Assembly (NCBI RefSeq): GCF_000373645.1
Contig: NZ_KB892024.1
Coordinates: 317,590 to 381,589 of the forward strand
Source: Streptomyces sp. ATexAB-D23
GTDB lineage: Bacteria; Actinomycetota; Actinomycetes; Streptomycetales; Streptomycetaceae
Direction: 5' to 3'
DNA length: 64,000 bases
Shown here: one piece after another, positions 14,934 to 23,729 of the stretch
Layout of the letters: the number at the start of each line of letters is the position of its first letter
How positions within the stretch are numbered: the stretch's first letter is position 1
Notes under the pieces: generated by a model
The model's database searches: none
Seen by the model: only the letters and a program-made list of their open reading frames with translations
Told to the model about the DNA's origin: nothing
Position numbers and translations under genes: made by a program

Positions 14934-14958
14934 CCCTCCACCTACAGGAGGTGGAGGG
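14934..14958 (+). terminator. Terminator of the igr-like operon
   Basis: CCCTCCACCT (14934-14943) and AGGTGGAGGG (14949-14958) form a perfect 10-bp stem with a 5-nt loop, 60 bases after the ltp2 stop. No U tract. Confidence 0.7.
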
Positions 14959-15043
14959 GTGCATGGGCCTACACCCTGAGGCGGACGCGGTTTCGGGACC
15001 TGGGGGCGATCCACGGAGCGGGCCCCGCTCCTAGCGTGGAGCC

Positions 15044-15703
15044 ATGACCACGCCAGTCCGCACGGGCACCTCCAGGGGAGCCGCACCGGCATGCACGTCG
15101 GCAGCGGCACGTACTTTCGCACCGGCGGTGCGCACATCCGCACCGATGCGTCCGTCCGCCTCGGCGCGCACCTCGTACGGTGTGCGCGCGTCGGCGGCGC
15201 CGTATGTCCCGTACCCCTCGTTCACGTCATTCGTGAAGGCGCGGGGGCCGGTGCTGCTGCGCGCCGCCCGCTCGCTCACCGCGAATCCGAGCGATGCCGA
15301 GGACCTGCTGCAGACGGCGCTCACCAAGACGTATGTGGCCTGGGACCGGATCGAGGACCACCGGGCGCTCGACGGCTATGTGCGCCGGGCCCTGCTGAAC
15401 ACCAGGACCTCGCAGTGGCGCAAGCGCAAGGTCGACGAGTTCGCCTGCGACGAGCTGCCCGAGCAGGAGACGGCCCCCGGCCCCGACCCCGCCGAGCAGC
15501 AGTCGTTGCACGACGCGATGTGGCGGGCGGTGCTGAAGCTGCCGGCCCGCCAGCGGGCCATGGTCGTCCTGCGCTACTACGAGGACCTGAGCGAGGCCCA
15601 GACCGCCGAGGTGCTCGGCGTATCCGTCGGCACGGTCAAGAGCGCGGTCTCCCGGGCGCTCGGCAAACTGCGTATGGACCCGGAGCTGACCCCGGTCCGC
15701 TGA
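15044..15703 (+). CDS. SigE-family ECF RNA polymerase sigma factor
   Basis: The 219-residue protein has an unusual, disordered, Ala/Ser/Thr/Arg-rich 58-residue N-terminus. Sigma region 2 follows (NPSDAEDLLQTALTKTYVAWDRI), then region 4 (LSEAQTAEVLGVSVGTVKSAVSRALGKL). It belongs to the actinobacterial SigE-like family of short sigma factors without an obvious anti-sigma neighbour. TAGCGT lies six bases before the ATG, which suggests a leaderless transcript. A palindrome (GGAGCGG..CCGCTCC, 15015-15031) overlaps the promoter and could be an operator. Confidence 0.85.
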   Translation: MTTPVRTGTSRGAAPACTSAAARTFAPAVRTSAPMRPSASARTSYGVRASAAPYVPYPSFTSFVKARGPVLLRAARSLTANPSDAEDLLQTALTKTYVAWDRIEDHRALDGYVRRALLNTRTSQWRKRKVDEFACDELPEQETAPGPDPAEQQSLHDAMWRAVLKLPARQRAMVVLRYYEDLSEAQTAEVLGVSVGTVKSAVSRALGKLRMDPELTPVR

Positions 15704-15804
15704 GTCGTCCGGCACGCGGGCAAGCGGAGCGGAGCCGTCCGTCACCACCCCTCCGGTCGGTGTGAAATGCCGGACGACACCGATTCGTACCCTCGGGAGT
15801 AGTG

Positions 15805-15822
15805 ACATACCGCTCGGTATGT
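15805..15822. promoter_or_regulatory. TetR-type palindrome before the acyl-CoA ligase gene
   Basis: ACATACCG-CT-CGGTATGT is a perfect 8-bp inverted repeat with a 2-bp centre, 52 bases before the GTG start. The ACCGnnCGGT core is typical of TetR regulators of fatty-acid genes. No regulator gene is adjacent. Confidence 0.65.
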
Positions 15823-15874
15823 GCGCAGAATCAGCGGAACCCTACTGCCGCGTAGCGCCCACCGGGAGGACGCC

Positions 15875-17524
15875 GTGCTCAGCACCATGCAGGACGTACC
15901 GCTGACTGTCACCCGCATCCTGAACCACGGGATGACGATTCATGGGAAGTCGCAGGTCACGACCTGGACCGGAGAGCCCGAGCCGCACCGGCGCAGCTTC
16001 GCCGAGATCGGGCGGCGGGCCACGCAGCTCGCCAACGCCCTGCGCGACGAGCTCGGCATCGACGCGGATCAGCGCGTCGCGACCCTCATGTGGAACAACG
16101 CGGAGCACGTGGAGGCGTACCTCGCCATCCCGTCCATGGGCGCCGTGCTCCACACGCTGAACCTCCGCCTCCCCGCCGAGCAGCTGATCTGGATCGTCAA
16201 GCACGCCGACGACAAGGTCGTCCTTGTCAACGGCTCGCTGCTGCCGCTCCTCGCGCCGCTGCTCCCCCAGCTGACGTCGCTCGAACACGTGGTCGTATCC
16301 GGTCCGGGTGACCGTTCCGCGCTGGACGGCGCGACGGTGCGGGTGCACGAGTACGAGGAGCTGATCGCGGGCCGCCCCACCAGCTACGACTGGCCCGAGC
16401 TCGACGAGCGCCAGGCCGCGGCCATGTGCTACACCTCCGGCACGACGGGGGACCCGAAGGGCGTCGTCTATTCCCACCGTTCGATCTACCTGCACTCCAT
16501 GCAGGTGAACATGAGCGAATCGATGGGTCTGACCGACAAGGACACCACCCTGGTCGTCGTGCCCCAGTTCCACGTCAACGCGTGGGGGCTTCCGCACGCG
16601 ACGTTCATGTCCGGCGTCAACATGCTGATGCCGGACCGTTTCCTCCAGCCGGCCCCGCTCGCCGACATGATCGAGCGCGAGCGTCCGTCGCACGCCGCGG
16701 CCGTCCCCACCATCTGGCAGGGGCTGCTCGCAGAGGTCACCGCCAACCCGCGCGACCTCACCTCGATGGCCAACGTCACGATCGGCGGCGCCGCCTGTCC
16801 GCCCTCCCTCATGGAGGCGTACGACAAGCTCGGCGTCCGCCTCTGTCACGCCTGGGGCATGACGGAGACCTCCCCGCTCGGCACCATGGCCAATCCGCCC
16901 GCCGGGCTGACCGAGGAGCAGGAGTGGCCCTACCGCATCACCCAGGGCCGCTTCCCCGCGGGCGTCGAGGCGCGGCTGGTCGGCCCGGCTGGCGAGCACC
17001 TGCCGTGGGACGGTGAGTCGGCCGGTGAGCTGGAGGTGCGCGGGTCCTGGATCGCCGGTGCGTACTACGGCGGTGCCGACGGCGAGGCGCTGCGGCCCGA
17101 GGACAAGTTCAGCGAGGACGGCTGGCTGAAGACCGGCGATGTCGGTGTGATCAGCCCCGACGGCTTCCTCACGCTCACCGACCGCGCGAAGGACGTCATC
17201 AAGTCCGGCGGCGAATGGATTTCCAGCGTCGAGCTGGAGAACGCCTTGATGGCGCACCCGGACGTCGCCGAGGCCGCCGTCGTGGCCGTCCCGGACGACA
17301 AGTGGGGCGAGCGCCCGCTCGCCACGGTCGTCCTCAAGGAGGGCGCCACCGCCGACTACGAGGCCCTGAAGTCGTTCCTCGCCGACTCGGGCATCGCGAA
17401 GTGGCAGCTGCCGGAGCGGTGGTCGGTCATCCCCGCTGTGCCGAAGACGAGCGTCGGCAAGTTCGACAAGAAGGTCATCCGCAAGCAGTACGCGCAGGGC
17501 GAGCTGGACATCACGCAGCTCTGA
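15875..17524 (+). CDS. Fatty-acyl-CoA ligase (AMP-binding, FadD-type)
   Basis: I take the GTG at 15875 because GGGAGGA lies just upstream; the ATG at 15887 has no site. The 549-residue enzyme has the AMP-binding signature YTSGTTGDPKGV, the motif HAWGMTETSPLG, the hinge TGDVGVISPDGFLTLTDRAK and the C-terminal catalytic lysine region PKTSVGKFDKK. It would activate a fatty or steroid-derived acid to its CoA thioester in the cytoplasm. Its place beside the igr-like operon is suggestive, but its own palindromic operator indicates separate control. Confidence 0.88.
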   Translation: MLSTMQDVPLTVTRILNHGMTIHGKSQVTTWTGEPEPHRRSFAEIGRRATQLANALRDELGIDADQRVATLMWNNAEHVEAYLAIPSMGAVLHTLNLRLPAEQLIWIVKHADDKVVLVNGSLLPLLAPLLPQLTSLEHVVVSGPGDRSALDGATVRVHEYEELIAGRPTSYDWPELDERQAAAMCYTSGTTGDPKGVVYSHRSIYLHSMQVNMSESMGLTDKDTTLVVVPQFHVNAWGLPHATFMSGVNMLMPDRFLQPAPLADMIERERPSHAAAVPTIWQGLLAEVTANPRDLTSMANVTIGGAACPPSLMEAYDKLGVRLCHAWGMTETSPLGTMANPPAGLTEEQEWPYRITQGRFPAGVEARLVGPAGEHLPWDGESAGELEVRGSWIAGAYYGGADGEALRPEDKFSEDGWLKTGDVGVISPDGFLTLTDRAKDVIKSGGEWISSVELENALMAHPDVAEAAVVAVPDDKWGERPLATVVLKEGATADYEALKSFLADSGIAKWQLPERWSVIPAVPKTSVGKFDKKVIRKQYAQGELDITQL

Positions 17525-17540
17525 GCCGAGCCGCACGGAC

Positions 17541-17580
17541 GACGAGGGCGGTACGGGGGTCTTCCCGTACCGCCCTCGTC
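17541..17580 (+). terminator. 17-bp perfect terminator hairpin
   Basis: Bases 17541-17557 and 17564-17580 are exact complements with a 6-nt loop, 17 bases after the acyl-CoA ligase stop. It is a strong rho-independent type stem and may also serve leftward transcription. Confidence 0.82.
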
Positions 17581-17584
17581 GTAT

Positions 17585-17740
17585 GCGCCTGTGCGGCGGT
17601 CAGTTCGTGCTTGTGCGGTGGCCGGACTGCGCCTGTGGAGCGGTCGGGCCGCGCCTGCGGGGCCGTCGGACCGCCTGTGCGGCGGTCAGTTCGTGCCTGT
17701 GCGGCGGTCGGACCGCGGTTGCGCTGCGGTCAGTTCGTGC
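17585..17740. repeat. Repeats derived from the 3' end of the sensor gene
   Basis: The 15-mer GCGGTCAGTTCGTGC occurs three times, within matching stretches at about 17589-17610, 17675-17696 and 17719-17740. The last copy contains the stop codon and final codons of the leftward sensor gene. Intervening bases are degenerate CGGTCGGACCGC-type units. It looks like slippage duplication of a gene end. Confidence 0.7.
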
Positions 17741-20700
17741 CGATCTTCGCGAGCAGGTCGACGATGCGGGACTGCACCTCTTCGCTCGTCGAGCGCTCTG
17801 CCAGGAACAGCACGGTCTCGCCGGAAGCGAGCTTCGGCAGCTCCGACTGATCGATGCCGGCCGAGGTGTAGACGACCAGCGGGGTGCGGTTCAGCTGCCC
17901 GTTGGCGCGCAGCCAGTCGACGATGCCGGCCCGGCGACGGCGTACCTGCATCAGGTCCATCACCACCAGGTTCGGGCGCATCTGGGCCGCCAGCGATACC
18001 GCCTCGCTGTCCGTCGCCGCGCAGGCCACCTGCATGCCCCGCCGCTCCAGCGTCTGCGTCAGAGCGAACGCGATGTCCTCGTGCTCCTCGATCAGCAGGA
18101 CGCGCGGCGGGTGCTGCTCGCTGTCGCGCGGAGCGAGCGCCTTCAGCAGTACGGCGGGGTCGGCGCCGTACGCCGCCTCCCGCGACGCCTGCCCGAGACC
18201 GGCCGTCACCAGGACCGGCACCTCGGCGGCCACTGCCGCCTGGCGCAGCGACTGCAACGCCTTTCGGGTGATGGGCCCGGTCAACGGGTCTACGAAGAGC
18301 GCGGCCGGGAACGCGGCGATCTGCGCGTCCACCTCCTCGCGCGAGTGCACGATCACCGGCCGGTAACCGCGGTCGCTCAGCGCCTGCTGGGTCGAGACGT
18401 CGGGCGCGGGCCACACGAGCAGCCGGCGCGGGTTGTCCAGCGGCTCGGGAGGCAGCTCGTCGTCCACGGGCTGCGGGGAGGGCCGGTTGGCGACCTCGAC
18501 CGCACCCCCGGGACCGTCCAGCGGCTCCGGGCCCTCGGCCGCGCCCTCGTCGGGCGCCCCTATGGCGTAGGCGCGCCCTTCGGCCGCCGGTGCGGCGAGC
18601 AGCTGCCCCGACCCCTGCCCCTGAACCGTGGTGCCGGGGGCGGACTGGGGTGCGGGGAGCGCGGTCTGCTGTTCTTCGGGCGCGGGCGCGCCCGGTTCCG
18701 GTTCCGGTTCCGGCGGCGCGGCGAGCTTCCGGCGCCTGCCGACGCTGCCGGCGCCGCCCTGGGGCTGGTTCTGCTGGTGGGCGATGTGCTGGGCGAACGG
18801 CACACCCTGCCCGAGCGTGCGCACGCTGAACGCGCGCCCCTGCGTCGAGTCCGGCGACCCCGGCATCGGCGCCTCGGCGGGCAACGGCTGCCGTCGTACG
18901 TCGGGCGCGGGCGCCAGGGGCCGGGGACGGGCCGCGGGGGCGCGAAGCCCTTCGGGGCCGGCGCCCGTGTCATCGACGGGGGCCCCGCCGGGGGCGGCCG
19001 CGGTGCCGGTGGTGTGCGCGGTGGGTGCGACGGGCGCGGCGTCCGGCAACTCCGGCTCGGGGGCGGCGGGCGCGACGGGCCTCTGGCCGGAGGCGTCGTC
19101 CTGCCCCCAGCCACCGGGCTGAGCGGGAGGCGCCGAGGGCGCGAAGGGCTCGGAGCGCGGGGCGGGGGCGGGCTGGGCCGCCTGTGCGGGTACGTGCGCG
19201 GCCGGAGGCGGCGGGACGGGGGCACCCGGCACCGGGTCCGCGCCAGGCGCACCGGCCACGGGCTGTCCGTCCTGCGCCGGCAGCGCGAAGGACGCGGGCT
19301 GTCCCTCCTGCGGGCCGCTGTCGGGCCGCCGGGCACGACGCCGGCCGGTGGGTGCGGGCGAGGCAGGCGGAGCCTGCGGGGGTACGGGCGGGGCCTGGGG
19401 GACCTGCGGTGGTACGGGGGTGTGCTCCGGTGTACCGGAGAGGGCGTCGAGCCCCCCGGCCACACCACCGGGCACACCAGCGCCGCCTCCGTGCGTACCC
19501 AGCGCACCGCCGGGCGTACCGGCGGCACCACCCTGGGGCGCACCGTCGGCACCGCCCTGGGGAGCACCAGCCACACCATCCTCGGGCGTACCGGCGCGGC
19601 CCTCGGGTGCACCCGGCACTCCGCCTGGCGTACCGGCGGCACCACCCTGGGGCGCACCGTCGGCACCGCCCTGGGGCGCACCAGCCACTCCACCCTGGGG
19701 CGCACCGGTCACACCACCCTCGGGCATACCGGGCGCCGCACCGGCTCCCTCGGTCCCGGCGCCGGCCGCACCACCGAGGCCCGCGGGCAGCGAGCCGTCG
19801 ACCTCCGCGCGGGTCGGACCGTCGACCTCCGCGCCGGCCGGAGCCACCCGGTCCGCATCGGCGGGCGGCAACGCGAAGGGGACGCGCGGCCCGGACTGCT
19901 CGGCAGCGGCGGCCCGGTCCTGGGCGGCGGCCAGCGCGCGCCGGGCCCTCCGGCCGGTCGGCTGCGGCGCGGGTGCGGGCGACTCGGAGACGGGGGCCGT
20001 CGCACCGGGAGCCGCGTGGCCCCCGTCGTTCAGGTCCGAGAACGTAGCGGGGGCGGGGGCCGGGGCCTCGACGGCGTTCACGGCGGCGGGGAGCGCCAGC
20101 CGGTTCTCCTCGCCCGAATGCCCTCGATGTCCCCGGTGCCCACCGGCCGGGACCGGGACCTGCGCGTCGGCCGCCACGCCCTGCGGCGGCACGGTCTGCC
20201 CGCGCTGCGGCCGGCCACCGCCACCCTGAGCGCCCTCGGCGGCGGTCACCACGGACCCCTCCGACGGAGCGGCCGAGGGCAGCGCGAGGGCCTGCCCCGG
20301 CGCCTGGGCGGCGGCCTGGGCACCGGCTTCGGCGGGGCTGGGCCGCCCGCGCCGACGTCCGGAGCCCTCGGCCTGTTGGGCGGGGATGAGCTCGTTCGGG
20401 GCCACCTCGGGCGCGGGGGCAGCACGGCGCGCACGCCGGCGCCCGGTCGGCTCGGACGCGCCGGTGTCCCCGGGCGCGGCCTGGAGCTCGCCGGTGCCGT
20501 CGGACCCGCCGACGGGGCTCTCCAGGAAGGCGTCGGTGGAGGAACGGCGCGCCCGGCGCCGCCCCCGCCCGGCCTCGGGAACCGTGGCCTCCGAGGAAGT
20601 GTGACCCGACTGAGCAGCGGGAACACCCGCAGGTTCGGGAACAGCCGCAGGCACAGATTCAGCCGCAGGCACGGACTCAGGCACAGGCACGGGCGCAGGC

Positions 20701-22439
20701 ACGGATTCAGCCGTAGGCACGGATTCAGCCGTAGGCACGGCCTCGGGCGCAGACGGTGCGGCAGGCACCACGGTCCCGGCCCCCGCGCCGATCGGCACCT
20801 CGAGCACGTACGCGCTGCCGCTCATGCCCGGCATCTCGTGCGTCTGGAGGACACCGCCGTGCGCGCGCACGATGCCGCTGACGATCGGCACGTGCACCGG
20901 GTCGCCTCCGGCGAACGGACCGCGTACCTCGATGCGTACGACGTCACCGCGCTGGGCGGCGGCGACCACGACGGTCGAGTCGACGTAACCGCCACCGGGC
21001 ACGACCCGTGCCTTGCCCGTCGAATCGACGCCCGCGACATCCGCGACGAGGTGGGCGAGCGCGGTCACCAGCCGTCCGGCGTCCACCTCCGCCTCGATCG
21101 GCGGGGCGTGCACCGCGAACTGCGCGCGCCCCGGCCCGATCAGCTCGACCGAGGCGTCGATGCCGGCCGTGACGACCCCGTCGAGCAGCACCCGCGTCTT
21201 GGCGAGCGCCTCGGCGCCGCCGTCGAGGCGCTGGTAGCTCAGCACGTTGTCGATGAGCGTCGTCATACGCGCGTAGCCCGCGGCGAGGTGGTGCAGGATC
21301 TGGTTGGCCTCGGGCCAGAGCTGCCCGGCCGGGTCGGCGGCGAGCGTGGACAGCTCGCCGCGCAGTTCTTCCAGGGGCCCGCGCAGCGACTCGCCGAGCA
21401 CGGCGGTGAGCTGGGTGTGCCGGGCGGTGAGATCGGTCAGCCGCTCGGTCTGCTTCTCCAGCTCGGAGGCGTAGCGCTCGGTGCTGTCGGCCAGTTCGGC
21501 GGCGTGCGCCTCCTTCAGGGCGGCGAGCTCGGCGGCGTGCCGTTCGGTGAGCTCGGTGACCTCGGAGGTGTGGCTTTCGGCCAGCTCGGCCGCCTCGGCC
21601 CTGCGCCGCGACTCCAGCTCCTCGTAGGGCCTGCGGTCGGTGAACGTCATCACGGCGCCGACGAGCTGGTCGCCGTCGCGGACGGGGGCGGTGGTCAGGT
21701 CGACCGGCACCTGTTCCCCGTTTTTGGACCACAGAACCTGCCCGCGCACCCGATGCTTGCGCCCCGACTTCAGGGTGTCGGCGAGCGGCGACTCCTCGTA
21801 CGGGAACGGCTCGCCCTCCGCACGCGAGTGAAGGATCAGCGGATGCAGCTCCTGGCCGCCGAGATCGCTGGCGCGGAAGCCCAGGATCTGCGCGGCGGCG
21901 GGGTTGACGAGGACGACCCGGCCGTCCGTGTCCGTACCGACGACGCCTTCGGCCGCGGCGCGCAGGATCATCTCGGTCTGGCGCTGCGAGCGGGCGAGCT
22001 CGGCCTCGGTGTCGACGGTGCCGGAGAGGTCGCGCACGACGAGCATCAGCAGCTCATCACCCGTATAGCTGCCGCCGTACGAGGGCTGGACGTCCTTGTA
22101 CGCCGCCTGCCCGTCCTCCAGGCTGGCGCTCGTCACCTCGACGGGGTACTCGTTGCCGTCGGTACGCCGCGCGGTCATCCGCGTGGGCTTCGTACGGCCC
22201 CGCTCGTCCGCAGCCTCCGGCCTTCGCATCGACCCCGGGATCAGCTTGGAGTCGAACTCCGGCAGCAGATCGAGCAGCCCGCGACCGACGAGCGCGGTGC
22301 CCGGGGTCTCGAACATTTCGAGGGCGATGGTGTTGGCGTTGACGACCGTACCGTTGCAGTTGACGAGCAGAAGCCCGTCCGGAAGGGCGTCGAGTATGGC
22401 TGCGAGGCGAGCAGCGCCTCGGGATGGCCTGCTGCTCAC
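17730..22439 (-). CDS. Large PAS/degenerate-kinase/receiver sensor protein (1569 aa)
   Basis: The GTG at 22439 follows GGGAGGA. Domains in order are: PAS 1 (about 10-105), PAS 2 (about 150-255), a charged coiled coil (280-355), and a HisKA-like helix pair where the usual SHELRTPL reads GESLRGPL, so the phospho-acceptor His is missing. A weak HATPase-like region, about 700 disordered Pro/Ala/Gly residues with recurring GRRRARR-type basic motifs, and a C-terminal receiver (RVLLIEEHEDIAF..VVMDLMQ..VVYTSAG) complete it. It resembles the large Streptomyces hybrid kinases of osmotic and developmental control. I infer a scaffold or phosphate sink more than an active kinase. The linker contains repeats APQGGADGAPQGG. 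Confidence 0.85.
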   Translation of the reverse strand: MSSRPSRGAARLAAILDALPDGLLLVNCNGTVVNANTIALEMFETPGTALVGRGLLDLLPEFDSKLIPGSMRRPEAADERGRTKPTRMTARRTDGNEYPVEVTSASLEDGQAAYKDVQPSYGGSYTGDELLMLVVRDLSGTVDTEAELARSQRQTEMILRAAAEGVVGTDTDGRVVLVNPAAAQILGFRASDLGGQELHPLILHSRAEGEPFPYEESPLADTLKSGRKHRVRGQVLWSKNGEQVPVDLTTAPVRDGDQLVGAVMTFTDRRPYEELESRRRAEAAELAESHTSEVTELTERHAAELAALKEAHAAELADSTERYASELEKQTERLTDLTARHTQLTAVLGESLRGPLEELRGELSTLAADPAGQLWPEANQILHHLAAGYARMTTLIDNVLSYQRLDGGAEALAKTRVLLDGVVTAGIDASVELIGPGRAQFAVHAPPIEAEVDAGRLVTALAHLVADVAGVDSTGKARVVPGGGYVDSTVVVAAAQRGDVVRIEVRGPFAGGDPVHVPIVSGIVRAHGGVLQTHEMPGMSGSAYVLEVPIGAGAGTVVPAAPSAPEAVPTAESVPTAESVPAPVPVPESVPAAESVPAAVPEPAGVPAAQSGHTSSEATVPEAGRGRRRARRSSTDAFLESPVGGSDGTGELQAAPGDTGASEPTGRRRARRAAPAPEVAPNELIPAQQAEGSGRRRGRPSPAEAGAQAAAQAPGQALALPSAAPSEGSVVTAAEGAQGGGGRPQRGQTVPPQGVAADAQVPVPAGGHRGHRGHSGEENRLALPAAVNAVEAPAPAPATFSDLNDGGHAAPGATAPVSESPAPAPQPTGRRARRALAAAQDRAAAAEQSGPRVPFALPPADADRVAPAGAEVDGPTRAEVDGSLPAGLGGAAGAGTEGAGAAPGMPEGGVTGAPQGGVAGAPQGGADGAPQGGAAGTPGGVPGAPEGRAGTPEDGVAGAPQGGADGAPQGGAAGTPGGALGTHGGGAGVPGGVAGGLDALSGTPEHTPVPPQVPQAPPVPPQAPPASPAPTGRRRARRPDSGPQEGQPASFALPAQDGQPVAGAPGADPVPGAPVPPPPAAHVPAQAAQPAPAPRSEPFAPSAPPAQPGGWGQDDASGQRPVAPAAPEPELPDAAPVAPTAHTTGTAAAPGGAPVDDTGAGPEGLRAPAARPRPLAPAPDVRRQPLPAEAPMPGSPDSTQGRAFSVRTLGQGVPFAQHIAHQQNQPQGGAGSVGRRRKLAAPPEPEPEPGAPAPEEQQTALPAPQSAPGTTVQGQGSGQLLAAPAAEGRAYAIGAPDEGAAEGPEPLDGPGGAVEVANRPSPQPVDDELPPEPLDNPRRLLVWPAPDVSTQQALSDRGYRPVIVHSREEVDAQIAAFPAALFVDPLTGPITRKALQSLRQAAVAAEVPVLVTAGLGQASREAAYGADPAVLLKALAPRDSEQHPPRVLLIEEHEDIAFALTQTLERRGMQVACAATDSEAVSLAAQMRPNLVVMDLMQVRRRRAGIVDWLRANGQLNRTPLVVYTSAGIDQSELPKLASGETVLFLAERSTSEEVQSRIVDLLAKIGTN

Positions 22440-22650
22440 GACGACGCTTCCTCCCTGATTACTGCACCTTGCCGACAGCGGCCCCATCTTGCCCCTCGGG
22501 CCTCAGGCTGTCACTGGAGGAGTCTAAAGGCAGGGGAGGGGCGCGGGGCTGCGGATGAGGGGGAGCTCTCACCAAGGTTTGGTGCATACGGTGTACGACT
22601 CCGCCCCTCGCCGCGCCCCGATGGGCCCTGCCACCGGGGCGCGGGGCAGG

Positions 22651-23109
22651 TCACCGCACGTTCGGCAGGACCGGACGCAGCTGGTTCCAGCGCGCGATCT
22701 CGCATCCGTCGGTCCGCTTGAACGAGGCGTTGACGTCCCGTCCGTGCCAGGTCCCGGTGACCCGGGCGGTGGCTGTCCCGCCGTACTGAAGCGTGCACAT
22801 CGCGTCCCCGGGCACCGGTGCGAACGGGTCCGCCCTCTCGCCCTCCAGCTGCCCCAGCCGCTCACAGGCGTCCGCGGCGACCGGGTGGGTCCCCCGGGCC
22901 GGCTCGCACGCCAGCTCGTACGTCCCGTCCGCCTCCGGATTGCCCGAGCCGGCGACGACGACGGTGAGCCGGGTGCCGGCGCCGTCGTTCTGGAGGAGGG
23001 GCAGGGAGAGCGGAAGCGGAAGGGGCCCGGACGCGGCGGTGGCGGCGGGCGCGGCCGCGGTCAGCGCGGCGAGGGACGCGACAGCGGTGAGGGCGAGACG
23101 GCGCATCAT
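22651..23109 (-). CDS. Subtilisin inhibitor-like secreted protease inhibitor (SSI family, I16)
   Basis: The ATG at 23109 has AGGAG five bases upstream, giving 152 residues. A Sec signal peptide (MMRRLALTAVASLAALTAAA) precedes a mature domain with the SSI pattern: LTVVVAGSG, YELACEPARGTHPVAADAC, and AMCTLQYGG, the reactive-site loop. By alignment to SSI (CPM-VY), P1 here is Leu and P1' Gln, so chymotrypsin- or subtilisin-like targets are likely. DGCEIARWN carries the last Cys. Four cysteines would form the two conserved disulfides. It is secreted and monocistronic. Confidence 0.9.
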   Translation of the reverse strand: MMRRLALTAVASLAALTAAAPAATAASGPLPLPLSLPLLQNDGAGTRLTVVVAGSGNPEADGTYELACEPARGTHPVAADACERLGQLEGERADPFAPVPGDAMCTLQYGGTATARVTGTWHGRDVNASFKRTDGCEIARWNQLRPVLPNVR

Positions 23110-23305
23110 GCGGACTCCTGTGACCGAAGAACCTGCGGAGGGCGGCGCCCTCGCCCTGACTAACGCGCCGCACGCCCCGGCGTTGCGCAACCGAACCGCT
23201 TTGCCCTCCTGGCCGACTGCCTAGTACCGTAGGCCGCGATTGGTGGCGCAGCGTGCAGCTGTGTCATCATCTGCACGCACCACCCGCGCTCGCGCGGGGT
23301 GTGCT

Positions 23306-23396
23306 GGAGGCGTCGCCTAGTCCGGTCTATGGCGCCGCACTGCTAATGCGGTTTGGGGCTTACCCCCCATCGAGGGTTCAAATCCCTCCGCCTCCG
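23306..23396 (+). tRNA. tRNA-Ser(GCU)
   Basis: The acceptor GGAGGCG/CGCCTCC is perfect. The anticodon arm is CCGCA-CTGCTAA-TGCGG with anticodon GCU. A long class II variable arm and a T arm GAGGG-TTCAAAT-CCCTC follow. Length 91 nt; no encoded CCA. Confidence 0.93.
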
Positions 23397-23403
23397 CCCC
23401 ACC

Positions 23404-23438
23404 ACCGAAGCCCCGAGCCCCTGGCCCGGGGCTTCGGT
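23404..23438 (+). terminator. Terminator of tRNA-Ser(GCU)
   Basis: ACCGAAGCCCCG (23404-23415) and CGGGGCTTCGGT (23427-23438) pair perfectly, eight bases after the tRNA. Confidence 0.8.
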
Positions 23439-23578
23439 CGTTCCCGGCTCGTTCGAGGCGCGTTCCCGTCGTTCTCGCAGGTCAGGCCGGGTGCGGCCAA
23501 TGGATTTCGCGTCCCGGCGCAGGTCATGTAATGTTGTTCTCGCAACGCGGACGGGGCAGAAAAGCCCAGGAAGCACAA

Positions 23579-23651
23579 GCACTCGTAGCTTAACGGATAG
23601 AGCATCTGACTACGGATCAGAAGGTTGCAGGTTCGAATCCTGCCGAGTGCA
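23579..23651 (+). tRNA. tRNA-Arg(ACG), integration site of AICE-2
   Basis: The acceptor GCACTCG/CGAGTGC is perfect. The anticodon arm is TCTGA-CTACGGA-TCAGA with anticodon ACG, and the T arm is GCAGG-TTCGAAT-CCTGC. Length 73 nt. Its 3' part from 23610 lies inside the 90-bp att repeat, so the integrated element keeps the gene intact. Confidence 0.95.
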
Positions 23652-23699
23652 CAGCAGGCCAGAGGCCCCCAGGAGAAATCCTGGGGGCCTCTCGCGTTG
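23610..23699 (+). repeat. attL of AICE-2
   Basis: This is the left copy of a perfect 90-bp direct repeat. It starts in the tRNA-Arg anticodon loop and runs through the T arm, the tRNA 3' end and the whole terminator hairpin, ending CTCGCGTTG. The right copy is at 35491-35580. Confidence 0.96.
23661..23692 (+). terminator. Terminator of tRNA-Arg, carried in the att repeat
   Basis: A 14-bp perfect stem (23661-23674 with 23679-23692) is closed by a GAAA tetraloop. The same hairpin is duplicated in attR, so the element supplies a new terminator to the tRNA on insertion. Confidence 0.88.
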
Positions 23700-23702
23700 C
23701 CC

Positions 23703-23726
23703 GTACAGCAGCGAAGTACAGCAACC
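23703..23726. promoter_or_regulatory. Putative integrase arm-binding site, left
   Basis: GTACAGCAGCGAAGTACAGC plus AACC contains two GTACAGCA units. It matches 35385-35408 at 22 of 24 bases, and each copy lies close to the element-internal side of an att core. This is the layout of tyrosine-recombinase arm sites. Confidence 0.55.
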
Positions 23727-23729
23727 GCG

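Noticed and set aside
15842..17536. A 564-codon leftward open frame opposite the acyl-CoA ligase
   Set aside because: Antisense shadow; the rightward frame has all AMP-ligase motifs.
17583..22721. A 1712-codon rightward open frame opposite the PAS/receiver gene
   Set aside because: Composition is Gly/Arg/Pro noise; the leftward frame has clear PAS and receiver domains.
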